A stretch of DNA of 64,000 nucleotides from JBJXHN01 sp046233135. GTDB taxonomy: Bacteria > Pseudomonadota > Alphaproteobacteria > Rhodospirillales > Rhodospirillaceae. The notes below the pieces were generated by a model. The model had not been told where the DNA came from and ran no database searches. It worked only from the letters and a program-made list of their open reading frames with translations. The translations under genes and the position numbers were made by a program. Shown one piece after another: positions 8,501 through 17,370 of the stretch (positions within the stretch are counted from its first letter, which is position 1; each line of letters begins with the position of its first letter). The stretch lies in assembly GCA_046233135.1 (NCBI GenBank), contig JBJXHN010000004.1, positions 558,001 to 622,000 on the forward strand, read 5' to 3'.

Positions 8501-9849
8501 GTGCTGAGGGGGCAAAGGATTACCGCAGTCTTTGAATTCTCCGCCCCGGCGTTTCCAGGAGCGGAGGGACCGGCGGACGGAAAGCAGGCCGAAATCCGTC
8601 CGACCGCGATCAAGGCTGGTGTGCGGTTGTGGTGGCGCGCGCTCGCCTGGTCCCGCCTGGGGGATGATCCCGTTGCCCTGAAGCGCGGGGAAGACGCCCT
8701 GTTCGGCGCGCCGGCCAGGGACAAGGGGGGGCAAAGGGCAGGCGGCGTTCCATCTTCGGGTCGTGGATAATCGGGAGAATACGAAGCTCGTTCCTCGTCA
8801 AGGCTATCCCGGCCTGGGCGACCGTTATCCGGAAGGCTTGGTGTACTTGGGCTAGGGTCCCTTTGAGTATGATAGGGGAGCGGGAATGGTCCTGCTGAAG
8901 CGCGCCGGTTATAAGGATGGCGGCACGTTCACGATCAAGCTTCTTCTTTGCGAGGAGCCGCGCTGTTCCGACAAGCAGCGCAAAGAGTTGATCCAGGCGA
9001 TCAAAGTGTTCGGACCGCTTGGAGGAATTGGCGCCCGTGCCCGGCGGGGGGGGCGGCAGTGTTACGCTGATTTCCCTGGTTACCGATGAACCGGAGGACA
9101 TTTCGCCCCCATTCCGACCACCGGAAACGCAAGAGGCGTATATCGCGGCCGTGAGGGAGGCCGTCGGAGATCTTGTACGAAGGTCTTCCGCGAACGAGCC
9201 GGCCTGGACGGCATTTGCGCGCAGCCCTGACAAGAAACTAAGGGGAACGGCCTGCGCAATTCTGAAGCCGGGCGCGAAAACCCCGTCATCAGTCGGGACA
9301 ACCTTGCAGAGCCTGGGATCAATCCTTCCCTCCACCGGAAAGACGGCCGTTGATGTTCTCAACATGCCGGGGGCCGGGATGATGCTGTACCGCAGCTACG
9401 GCAGAACGGACGGATCGGCTTAAAAAGAATGACGACATGGAAGCAATTCCAAGACGATCACGACTGGTTCAAGGGAATGCTGGCCTCCGACGTAGCGTTC
9501 CCCCCTGACCGGTCCTCCTTTGGATTGCCTCACAACTATTTCAGTGCTCCGAACCACAAGGTGATGGTGGATGCCGAAGGGAAACAGATAAATCGGCGTG
9601 CCAGCCCCCTTGCTCTTCCACGTCCACAAGGTCGGCGAGGAGTACATCGGTGTCGCTACGGTATTCCCCGGGCTCTTTCTTCCCGTCGAAGCAAAGATAA
9701 AAAGCGCATCCGGAACTGGCGGTAGAGACACCCTTGAGGAATCCTGGGCCGACATGCTGTTCGACATGATCGACAGGGACGGAGAAGGCAACCGCCGGCA
9801 ATCTCCCTTCAAGGCGTCGTTCATCTTTGACGGACACGCCCCCTCATGA
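8501..9849 (+). pseudogene. cmr1: cmr1 pseudogene (type III-B RAMP protein Cmr1), four frameshifts and one stop
   Basis: Starts at GTG 8501 behind AAAGGAGG. Frame 2 gives ITAVFEFSAPAFPGAE, AEIRPTAIKAGVRLWWRAL and EDALFG, the N-terminal pattern of Cmr1. The frame then shifts at a G7 run (8725-8731) and continues as GQAAFHLRVVDNRENTK, crossing an in-frame TAG (8853-8855) inside a YLG-GPFEYDRG segment. A further shift at a G8 run (9046-9053) interrupts the FGPLGGIGARARRG motif, another occurs at TAAAAAG near 9421, and one at a C5 run (9605-9609) splits RRASPL from LFHVHKVG. The C-terminal PPDRSSFGLPHNYF and VFPGLFLP elements fit Cmr1. The final TGA overlaps the cas10 ATG (ATGA). The protein would normally help assemble the effector on crRNA; it cannot be made here in one piece. 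Confidence 0.88.
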
Positions 9850-11829
9850 CGCTTGACCGGCCCCATACCCTGGTCTTTGCCATCGGCCCTGTCCAGGGGT
9901 TCATCGCCCAGGCCCGGCGCACCCGCGACCTGTGGGCCGGGTCCTTTCTGCTGTCCTGGCTGGCCGGCAAGGCCATGCGGGCGGTTGTGGATGAACTGAA
10001 GGGCGAGATCGTCGTGCCCGCCGTCGACACCGACCCCCTGTTCTGCGCCCTGGGCGGGGATTGTCCGGACGGGACACCGTTCATCGGCTCCTTGCCCAAC
10101 CAGTTCACCGCCCGGGTGCCAGCCGGCACGCCGCAGACCGCCTGCCGCGACGTCGTGGCCGCCGCCGTGACGGGGGCGTGGACTGGCTTGGGGGAGGCGG
10201 TCTGGGACGCCTTCGTCAAGCCAGAGGGGGCGGAGCAGGCCAAGGGCGGCGCAAGAGGGGTTGCGCGCCCTGTGGGACGCTCAGATGACCCGTTTCTGGG
10301 ATGTGACGTGGGTGCTGGTTCCCGGGGCGGGAAGAGCCCGGCGGCGATCACTGCTCCATGATGGGCGACTGGCTGGAACTGTCCGGCCGGGTCCGCGCGG
10401 CGAAGACCGGGACCGGCGAGATGGCGGAGCGGTAGAAGCAGGCGGACTTCTGGCAGGCCCTGCGCGCGCGGACCAAGACCAACACGCCGGAGGCGGACAG
10501 CCTGGACCTTGCCGAGGGCGAACGTCTGTGCGCCATGGCCCTGGTGAAACGCCTGTTCCCCAAGCTGGAGAACGAGGATCTGGAAAAGACCATCGGCTGG
10601 GTCCCTGGGAAGGCGGACAGACTTGCCGTCGGCGCCTGGCTCTCCACCCGCTTCATGGCCGCCTTGCCCTGGTTGCAGGAAGCGGCGAAGGTCGAAGGGG
10701 GCACGCTCGCGACGGCCTTCAAGGATGCCGTGGAGAAACACAGGTCGGTGACCCGTCCCTATCGCGGTGCTGAAGATGGGACCGCAGCGCGTCTGGGCGT
10801 GGACATCAGGGACTTTAAAGGCCTGGACGGCAGCCTGTTTTACGACACGGCGATCATCAATCAGCGCGACATGCGCCTGACGGGGGACGAGGACGGGTCT
10901 GTTCGGTCGTCGCTATTGCAGGCCCGTGCGGACTTGATCGATGCGGTGAACCTGGGGGAGCCTTCGCCCTATTACGCCCTGCTGCTGATGGACGGGGATT
11001 CCGTTGGGACCCTGATCCGCGCGGTGGGCGCGGATCCGGTCACCACCGTCTTCGACCGCTTTACCCGCGCCGTCCCTGGTCTCGTCAAACAGAACAACGG
11101 GGCCTGTATCTATGCCGGCGGCGATGACGTGCTGGCCGTGCTGCCCATGACCACCGCGCTTGCCTGTGTGCAGGCGGTGCGTGCAGGGAGGTGCGCGCGG
11201 TTGCCGCCGGGATGGAGGGGGAGAATGCCGATATTCTGGCGGCGAAGGGCACCATCTCCGCAGCCGTCGTTTTCGCCGAGGCGACGGTGCCGCTCAGCCG
11301 GGTGATCGCGCGGGCGCATACGGGGCTGGATCAGCGGGCTAAAACCTTGAACGGGCGGGACAGCCTGACCGTCGAGGTGATCAAGCCCGGCGGTCTTTCC
11401 CGGACCTGGGTGTCTGCCTGGGCCTCCGAGGGGGCAAACGCCCTGGTCGATCTCGCGGCGGAGTTGAGGGCCGGCAAGGGCGCCGTGGTGTCCTCGCGGT
11501 TCCTGTATGTGCTGCAAGGCCGGTACGGGGATGCGATCCTGCCGGTGCTGGACGGCGCTCCGGAGGGAGAGGATCCGCCGCTACTGCCCGTGCTGGTCAA
11601 GGAAGCGATGGAAAATCCGTCCGTCAAAGCCCTGGGGCGCGGGGAAGTGGAGCGGCGTATGCGAAAATTCCTCGCCGTCTACCGGGAAAAGCCGGGGAGC
11701 GCCAAGGTGACCCGCTGCGAGGAAGGCGGCGATCCGCGTCCGGCGACCAACATGTCCGCCGGTCCGACCCTGAAGTTCCTGGCCAAACAGGGGCGCTGGC
11801 CAGAGGGGCAGGGGGAAACCGATGGGTAA
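9846..11829 (+). pseudogene. cmr2: cas10/cmr2 pseudogene (type III-B large subunit), three frameshifts and one stop
   Basis: The N-terminus IGPVQGFIAQARRTRDLWAG, followed by SFLLSWLAGKAM, is diagnostic of Cmr2. The frame shifts near 10244-10246 (reading on as AQEGLRALWDAQMTRFWDV), again at CCCGGGG (10321-10327, reading on as REEPGGDHCSMMGDW), and meets TAG at 10433-10435 in AER-stop-KQADFW, where TGG would fit. The palm domain remains with YAGGDDVLAVLP, the GGDD cyclase motif that makes cyclic oligoadenylates in active Cas10. A last shift near 11178-11190 separates it from the C-terminal part (EVRAVAAGMEGENADI to GETDG). No HD nuclease motif was evident in the readable N-terminal part. ATG 9846 overlaps the cmr1 stop and the end overlaps cmr3, so this was a coupled operon. 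Confidence 0.88.
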
Positions 11830-13145
11830 GGGCGGGAAGAGCGGCGCTCGGGGGCGGGGGCGGGGGCGCGGGCGCGGGCGGTCCGGCGGGGGGGGGCGAA
11901 AAGGGCTGGGGCGAACGCTGCCGCAGGGAAAAGCCCGAAAAAGGCTGCCGCCAAATTGGAAAGGCTGGACGGGGTCTCGCTGGTCTTGCGGCCGGTGGAC
12001 ACCCTGTTCTTCCGCACCGGCCGGCCGTTCAACCAAGATGATCCCGGGGCCGCGTCGGCCGAAAGCCTGTTCCCGCCGACGCCCACAACGGTGGTGGGGG
12101 CGGTGCGGGCCGCCTTCGCCTCTCTGCTGGGCTGGGACGGGCGCAGCCGGTGGACGTCTGAGCTGACAGAGGTGCTGGGGGATGGTGCCCCCCCTGCGGT
12201 TTTTCGGACCCTATGTGCTGCGGCGTGTGCTGCCGCAGGACGGATCGTATCCGCAGTCGGAAAGCTGGGAGCGTCTGGTTCCGGTGCCGACCTGTGTTCT
12301 GGGGCATAGGGAAAAGGCGACCGATCTGCTGCGCCTGCTGCCTTCTGCGGTGCCGCTGATGACCGATCTTGCCGCCGAACCGGTGCATCTGCCCGAACCG
12401 GTCAGGTCGGTTCCGGATCTTGGGGAATACAAGGATCTGGCGGGATGCTGGTGGGAAAGGTCTGATTTCCAGACCTTTTTCAGGGATCTCCCGGGGGAAT
12501 GTCCGGGGTCGGTCATTCGGGAAAAGGCCTTGTGGGCGCAGGAAACCCGGGTTGGCCTCGCCCGGGAGACGGCAAGCCGGCAGGTCAAGGACAGCGCGCT
12601 GTATATGGCCGGCCATACGCGGGTTGCGGATAGGGTTGCCCTGGCCGTGCGGGTCACCGGGGTTTCCGCGGACCTGCTGAACGCTCTGAAGACCCGGAAC
12701 GGCGATCTCGGGACGGTTCCCATGGGCGGAGAGCACCGGTCGGTCTGGATGCATCAGCTCTCCCGCAGGCTGGCGATGACCCTCGCGCCTTTCCGGATGT
12801 GGGGCGATGGCCTGTCTGTGGACGACGAAAGGATTGTGGCCGTCGCCTTGACGCCGGTGGTGGTCGATCGGCCGGCCCTGGTGCGGCCCGGGGGACTGTG
12901 CGCCGACGGGCTGCGGATTGTCTCCCTGAGTTCCGGCAAGCCGGTTCCCCTGGGGGGCTGGGTCGGGGGCGACCATCGCCCGCGCGCGCAGAAGCCCGTT
13001 CTGCCGGCGGGCACCACCTGGCATCTGCGTCGGGACGGGACGACGTCCGATCTTCCGGATGCCGTCGGCAAGCTGACCCAGTGGGGCTTCGGCGAACTGT
13101 TCTTTGCGCCCGAAGCGGTGCGACGGGGGAGAGGAGGGAGAATGA
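11822..13145 (+). pseudogene. cmr3: cmr3 pseudogene (type III-B RAMP protein Cmr3)
   Basis: ATG 11822 follows GGGGGAAACCG and overlaps the cas10 end. The first codons give MGKGGKSGARGRGRGRG, a G/R low-complexity stretch on GGGGGC repeats that runs into a G9 run (11888-11896). The coding frame then resumes as AAAGKSPKKAAAKLERLDG and the Cmr3 signature VDTLFFRTGRPF, then AESLFPPTPTTVVGAVRAAF. A C7 run (12188-12194) shifts the frame; the remainder (LRFFGPYVLRRVLPQDG to KLTQWGFGELFFAPEAV) is intact for about 310 codons. A G5 run (13125-13129) shifts again, so the original stop (TGA 13143-13145, overlapping cmr4 ATG) is bypassed and the frame fuses with cmr4. Cmr3 normally caps the crRNA 5' handle next to Cas10. 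Confidence 0.85.
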
Positions 13146-13350
13146 CCAATCTGCTGGTGGGGATGCTCGCCGAGACCTTTGTGCATCCCGGGATCGGCCA
13201 GAACGAGGGCGCCATTGATCTGCCCGTCGCCCGGGAGGCGATCACCGGATACCCCTACATTCCGGGGTCCAGCATGAAAGGCGCCTGGCGGACGGCTTTC
13301 GAAGACGCCGGGAACGCGTCGGTCGATGACATGTTCGGCGCGCCGCACCG
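13142..13350 (+). pseudogene. cmr4: cmr4 remnant, N-terminal ~70 codons only
   Basis: ATG 13142 stands behind GAGGAGGGAGA and gives MTNLLVGMLAETFVHPGIGQ, then TGYPYIPGSSMKGAWRTAF. That is the N-terminal RAMP ferredoxin-like strand and the IPGSSxKG loop of Cmr4, the backbone subunit that cuts target RNA. After DDMFGAP the similarity stops and Cmr6-like sequence begins in another frame, so at least 200 codons of cmr4 and all of cmr5 are missing. The junction lies at 13342-13356. Confidence 0.8.
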
Positions 13351-14014
13351 GCGGGAACGAGGGACTGCGCTTCGATAAGTTCTGCGATACGTGGGAAGAG
13401 AGTGACTGTAATGGCTTGAAAAAGCCCCCGGCGACCGGTCATGGCCAATCCGGGGCTGGAGAATGGGTCGGCCGTTTCTGCGGGACCGTCGGCGACAAGG
13501 AACGCCTGGCGGAAGCCTGGACGCGCCGCCAGGCGTTCCTTGAGGCAATGGGCGACCGGCAGCGGTCCGGGGTGTTTGTTTCCGACTGGCGGTTCGTCAG
13601 TGGCCTGGGACGGGGCCATCCCGTCGAGAACGGCTTCGCCTGGCATCACAGCCTTGGGGTCCCCTACCTTCCCGGATCGTCGATCAAGGGCGCGTTGCGG
13701 GCCGTCCGCGCGCTGTGGGAAGGCTCCATTGACGAGCGGACCGTATTCGGCAGTGAAGCGCCAAAGGTTGGTGCTACGGACGAAACACGTGTCGGTGGGA
13801 TCATCTTTCTGGATGCGCTTCCGATAGAACCTGTCGAGTTGCGGGCCGATGTCATGACGCCCCATTACCAGCCGTATCATACGGCTGAAGGGGCCGCTGT
13901 CTTTGCCCCGGGAGACTGGTTCAGCCCGAACCCGATTCCGTTCCTGACCGTGGCCGCCGAACAAAGCTTCAGTTTTGCTTTTGTGGCGCGGACGACGGAG
14001 GACGCCCAGGTCCT
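13351..14014 (+). pseudogene. cmr6: cmr6 remnant, truncated at both ends
   Basis: Frame 0 from about 13356 reads NEGLRFDKFCDTWEES, then FVSGLGRGHPVENGFAWHHS, LGVPYLPGSSIKGALRAVRA and DVMTPHYQPYHTAEG. These are characteristic Cmr6 segments: the GxGHP/ENG motif, the PGSSxKG loop and the DxMTPHY block. The natural start is lost in the deletion that joined cmr4 to cmr6. The 3' end stops at QVLGW, where IS110-type sequence starts, so the C-terminal glycine-rich RAMP motif is absent. No frameshift occurs within the roughly 220 retained codons. Confidence 0.82.
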
Positions 14015-14240
14015 GGGGTGGCGATCAAGGGCGTCGATCAGCAGACCGCTCTTGAAAATAAGATCATGGACTGGCATCGCACCAACGAAGTCAGCCGCCG
14101 GTTGGCGACCTTCCCCGGGATCGGGCCGATTACAGCCAGCGCCATCGTCGTCATTCGGTTCGCGAAGCGCGGAAATGCCAGCGAGGAATGGGCGATCAAA
14201 TTGTTGGAGCGCAACCCCGTCTACCACCACATATGGAAAG
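14015..14240 (+). mobile_element. IS110-family transposase remnant
   Basis: The frame starting at about 14018 encodes DWHRTNEVSRRLATFPGIGP followed by ITASAI, matching the helix-hairpin-helix block (ARRLxxIPGIGPITAxAL) in the C-terminal half of IS110/IS1111-group DEDD transposases. A short downstream WAIKLLERNP resembles the later KLLERKP segment, which implies an internal deletion. Neither catalytic DEDD residues nor the element ends are present. It sits exactly where cmr6 is truncated and ends about 35 bases before the tRNA-Arg 3' end. Confidence 0.72.
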
Positions 14241-14273
14241 AGCCCAAAACCGCTAGGTTTCAGGCTCTTAGAG

Positions 14274-14350
14274 TGGCGCGCCCGAGAAGATTCGAACTCC
14301 TAACCTTCTGATCCGTAGTCAGATGCTCTATCCAGTTGAGCTACGGGCGC
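14274..14350 (-). tRNA. tRNA-Arg (anticodon ACG)
   Basis: On the minus strand the 77-base sequence folds into a complete cloverleaf. The acceptor stem is GCGCCCG/CGGGCGC with G discriminator and an encoded CCA. The D arm is GCTC/GAGC, the anticodon stem TCTGA/TCAGA with loop CTACGGA (anticodon ACG, read as ICG for CGN arginine codons), and the T arm AGGAG/CTTCT with loop TTCGAAT. It looks functional and marks the right boundary of the cmr/IS110 debris. Confidence 0.97.
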
Positions 14351-14728
14351 TTCCGGTGAGCGGCGTGTCGTGCCGTCCGTCGGAGGCGCAGTTGATATCC
14401 GACGTGGCCGGGGCGCGCAAGAAAAAACTTCAAAAAAAATTCCAGCGGGGCGGATCTCCGTGGCGACTCGCTACCCGTCCCCCCCCGCCTTGGCGCGACT
14501 CCTAGGGATTCCAGGTGGTTGTCGCTGAAAACCCGCTTGTTCCCCCTCTGGCGTTTCAGTACACTGCCGCACAGTATCTTGATTGCGGTCAGCGGTCGGG
14601 GTCAGCGCGAAATATTGAGTAAATACTCCGCGTCTCGGCACCGTGTAATCGACGAACCCGAACGTTGCGGGCTAAATGATCGACGATCGGGGTTGGACAA
14701 AAAGCCTAGTCATAAAAGGTCATAGTCG
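14351..14728. other. intergenic region upstream of tRNA-Arg and lipoprotein gene
   Basis: This 378-base gap should contain the tRNA-Arg promoter (minus strand) and that of the lipoprotein gene (plus strand). It has A runs near 14420-14440 and a C8 run near 14480. No open frame with coding character or clear promoter match was found. Confidence 0.5.
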
Positions 14729-15859
14729 ATGGCGCTCTCGAAACGGCATCTTGGGGTTTTTCTGGCAGCTTTGGCCCTGGGGGCTTGCGATTCTGCTACA
14801 GACGTTTTCTTTCCTTCGCTGGGGGGAAGCGCTAGCAGCGGGAACGGATCCGGCCTTTACAGTGGCGATGGCCCGCCGCAGCTGGGCAGCACCTATTTCG
14901 AGCCCGATGGCGTCAGCCCTGGTGATCCGACGGGAACCTTCGTGGGGCAGAAGGTGGTCAGCTTCCGCCAGGAGTTGACCCACATGCAGGAAACCATCCG
15001 CACCCAGAATGACCAACTGCAGGCGATCCGGAACAAGACGATTCAGGATTCCAACGCCTACCACGGCAATGTGGCGTCGATGCGGGCCCGTCTGCAAGTG
15101 GGGACGACCCCGGGCAACCCGATCCTGATGAACCGCTGGGAATCCGCCCAGGCCCAGTTGAACACCATCAACGACGATATCGTCCTGATGAACCAGCTGG
15201 CGCAGATGATTTCGGTCAACCACAGTACCGCGTCCTATCTGCTGGACAGTGTGATGGCCTCGTTCGCCCTGCCCGGGGCTGTGGACGAGGATCATCAGCA
15301 ATTGCGGATCCTGGAAGACGAGACCCAGCAGACCGTGGTGCTGATCGACCGCTTGCTGAACGAACTGGGCAGCGATATCCGGCGCCAACAGGCCTATGTA
15401 AACAATGAAAAGGGTAACCTGGGATCGCTGGCCGTGGCGATCAAGAACGGCCAGCTGTTCGGTGGCCGGGTGACGGGAACCTATTCCTCGCCGGGCAGCT
15501 ACGGCGGCCATGGGATGGGGGGGGCTCAGGGGGCCGATAGGGCGCAGATGGCCAGCCTGTCGCCGATGGAGATCACGGCGCGGACGCCCCTGGTCGTCAT
15601 CCGCTTCGACCGTCCCAATATCCAGTTCGAAGATGCCCTGGCCAGTGCCGCCCAGGCGGCCTTGCAGCGCAACCCCGATGCGGTGTTCGACGTGGTGGCC
15701 GTGGCGCCGACCGTCACCGGATCCGGCGCGGCCAGCCGCAATGCCGGACAGGTCGCCGATACCCTGGTCGAGATGGGGGTCCCGCCGGCACGTGTGAACC
15801 TGTCCGCCGCCAGTGCGCCCGGCGCCGGCGCCAACGAAGTGCGCGTCTTCGTGCGCTAA
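14729..15859 (+). CDS. putative outer-membrane lipoprotein of unknown function
   Basis: A 376-residue protein with a lipoprotein signal: the n-region MALSKRHLGVF, the hydrophobic FLAALALGA and lipobox LGAC with Cys at residue 20. A Gly/Ser-rich linker follows. A helical region of about residues 75-230 (QELTHMQETIRTQNDQLQA, RLLNELGSDIRRQQAYVNNE) has coiled-coil character. The last 100 residues (TPLVVIRFDRPNIQFEDAL, then ALQRNPDAVFDVVAVAPTV and NAGQVADTLVEMGVPPARVN) look like an OmpA-related peptidoglycan-associated fold, with the usual string of self-similar strands and the LxxxGVxxxRV ending. It may tether the envelope to peptidoglycan, but this is inference. It is monocistronic with a terminator 90 bases after the stop. 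Confidence 0.8.
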   Translation: MALSKRHLGVFLAALALGACDSATDVFFPSLGGSASSGNGSGLYSGDGPPQLGSTYFEPDGVSPGDPTGTFVGQKVVSFRQELTHMQETIRTQNDQLQAIRNKTIQDSNAYHGNVASMRARLQVGTTPGNPILMNRWESAQAQLNTINDDIVLMNQLAQMISVNHSTASYLLDSVMASFALPGAVDEDHQQLRILEDETQQTVVLIDRLLNELGSDIRRQQAYVNNEKGNLGSLAVAIKNGQLFGGRVTGTYSSPGSYGGHGMGGAQGADRAQMASLSPMEITARTPLVVIRFDRPNIQFEDALASAAQAALQRNPDAVFDVVAVAPTVTGSGAASRNAGQVADTLVEMGVPPARVNLSAASAPGAGANEVRVFVR

Positions 15860-15950
15860 GGCAGGGCGGTCTTCCGCCTCTCTGGCGGTGTTTTCCCGGG
15901 GGCGGGGGTAAGGAAGGTCCTTGCCTCGGATGCTCTTTAAGCGATCTGTG

Positions 15951-15982
15951 AACGGTGCGGTGAAAACCGCGCCGTTTGCTTT
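15951..15982 (+). terminator. Rho-independent terminator after the lipoprotein gene
   Basis: AACGGTGCGGT and ACCGCGCCGTT pair over 11 positions with one G-T wobble and a GAAA loop, followed by TTGCTTTT. It is well placed to end the lipoprotein transcript. Confidence 0.75.
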
Positions 15983-16195
15983 TGGAGGGCCATCAAGGAA
16001 GGCGGCGGGGAGCGTACATGCGGAAGGGATACCGGCGCATACCGGGGCTTCTGGCGGGCTTTTCCGCTGAGCCCTCTCGCAGTGGAGGGTAGAGGAGCCG
16101 CGAGCCCGCCCCTTCTGGACGGCTCTGGCGCGGTAAGAGGACGGAGCCGCGCCCCGGGGATACGGGGCGACAGGATCCGGATCGGGCCGGCTGGA

Positions 16196-16615
16196 TCAAT
16201 CCTCGCTGCGGGCCATCGCGGCCAGCAGTTGGGCGAAGGCCTGGCGCATGCTGTCGTCCGGCAACGCCCAGAAGGAGTCCGTCAGTTCCAGAGTTTCGGC
16301 ACGGGCCATCGGATCGTCCGCCGGTGTGGCGGCGGCGACCCGTTCGGCCAGCGCGAGGTTCTTGTGAGGATCGCCCCGTTCCAGGTCTTCGAAGAAGAAG
16401 CTGATGGGAATCCCCAGGACCGTGGCCAGATCGTGCAGCCGGCTGGCGCTGACCCGGTTCGTGCCCCGTTCATATTTCTGGATTTGCTGAAAGGACACAC
16501 CGACGCGCCGGGCAAGGCCATCCTGATCCATGCCCATATGCACGCGTCGCTGGCGAAGTTTCTGACCCACATGCAAATCAACGTAGTGGATGTCTTTGGG
16601 ATGCTTTTCCGACAT
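16196..16615 (-). CDS. XRE-family helix-turn-helix regulator
   Basis: A 139-residue cytoplasmic regulator. An N-terminal Cro/CI-type HTH spans about residues 15-70 (VGQKLRQRRVHMGMDQDGLA, GVSFQQIQKYERGTNRVSAS, then LHDLATVLGIPISFFFEDL). This is a typical alphaproteobacterial short XRE layout with a C-terminal helical tail (DSFWALPDDSMRQAFAQLLA) of unknown role. ATG 16615 follows ACACGGAGTTCCC. It is transcribed alone and faces a long AT-rich gap upstream. Targets are not apparent; related proteins control cell-cycle or stress genes in the class, but nothing here decides that. Confidence 0.9.
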   Translation of the reverse strand: MSEKHPKDIHYVDLHVGQKLRQRRVHMGMDQDGLARRVGVSFQQIQKYERGTNRVSASRLHDLATVLGIPISFFFEDLERGDPHKNLALAERVAAATPADDPMARAETLELTDSFWALPDDSMRQAFAQLLAAMARSED

Positions 16616-17370
16616 GGGAACTCCGTGTCACTCTGGAGGCACTCCTCGACGCAATTCTCACGGTGCAGCTGAGCGAGCCACAACCGTAGGAGTATCACTG
16701 TCCTTAGCATTACCTAAAAAGTGCTTCTGCGTCGAGCATTTCGATAGTGAGAATCTAAAAAATACCTATAGGTGTCTTCCTTACTTTAGCGGTTATCCGA
16801 TCCGTTATTATTTTGACCGAACGGCATAATTTGCGTTTGCCATCAGAAACCTACTTTAGTCTCCTATTCCGGGAAGAAACAGGTGGGTATCGAGACAGCC
16901 CGCGTATTTCCTAAAAAATCGACGTTTTCCGCTGATATTGTCGAAGGGGTGCATTGTTGATGACTTAAGTATATATAATATCTGTGGTTGTAGTTGGTGT
17001 CGCCCGTTGGGGACTTGCCGGAGGGGTTGGGTGGCGTGAAATGAGGACTGGTGGCAGCATGTGGCCGTCTTGAGTGGACGAACTTGGAATAGATTATGGT
17101 GTGCTCCAGGGTATACTGACTGAACGGAGCGGCGTGCATCGCAGGGCGGCTTCATCGGGGTGAGTCGGAAAAGGGATCGCAATCAGCGTGATGGGTCAGG
17201 AGCGTTGTCGAGCGCACGGTGACTTGGTCTCTTTGGCGACCATGCCGGGGCACGCGGGGGGGGTGGCGATTGGGGGGCATCTGCCCTGCCGGGCGGCTCG
17301 TCCGGCGGGTCTGGCATTGTCTTTCAGTTCGCCGGGCTGGGGCAGTTCGCCGGCCTGGGGTATCGGGATC
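16616..17370. other. AT-rich intergenic region, no convincing gene
   Basis: Bases 16690-17000 are unusually AT-rich for this replicon (for example runs of TATATATAATAT type near 16970). Open frames on either strand (for example 16856-17182 minus) have no recognisable domains, weak starts and foreign composition. It could be residual horizontally acquired DNA or the control region of the XRE gene. The coding frame of the binding protein is open back to 17188, but that part lacks coding character. Confidence 0.45.

Noticed and set aside
8147..8734. 195-codon minus frame
   Set aside because: It overlaps the cmr1 start and is Arg/Ser/Pro-rich without motif.
12029..13348. 439-codon minus frame antisense to cmr3/cmr4
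   Set aside because: His/Arg/Pro/Gly-rich, antisense to recognisable Cmr3 sequence.
8105..14350. CRISPR array
   Set aside because: Scanned for direct repeats of 25-40 bases at regular spacing near the Cmr genes; none was seen.
16856..17182. 108-codon minus frame in the AT-rich gap
   Set aside because: No recognisable domain and no good start; judged non-coding.
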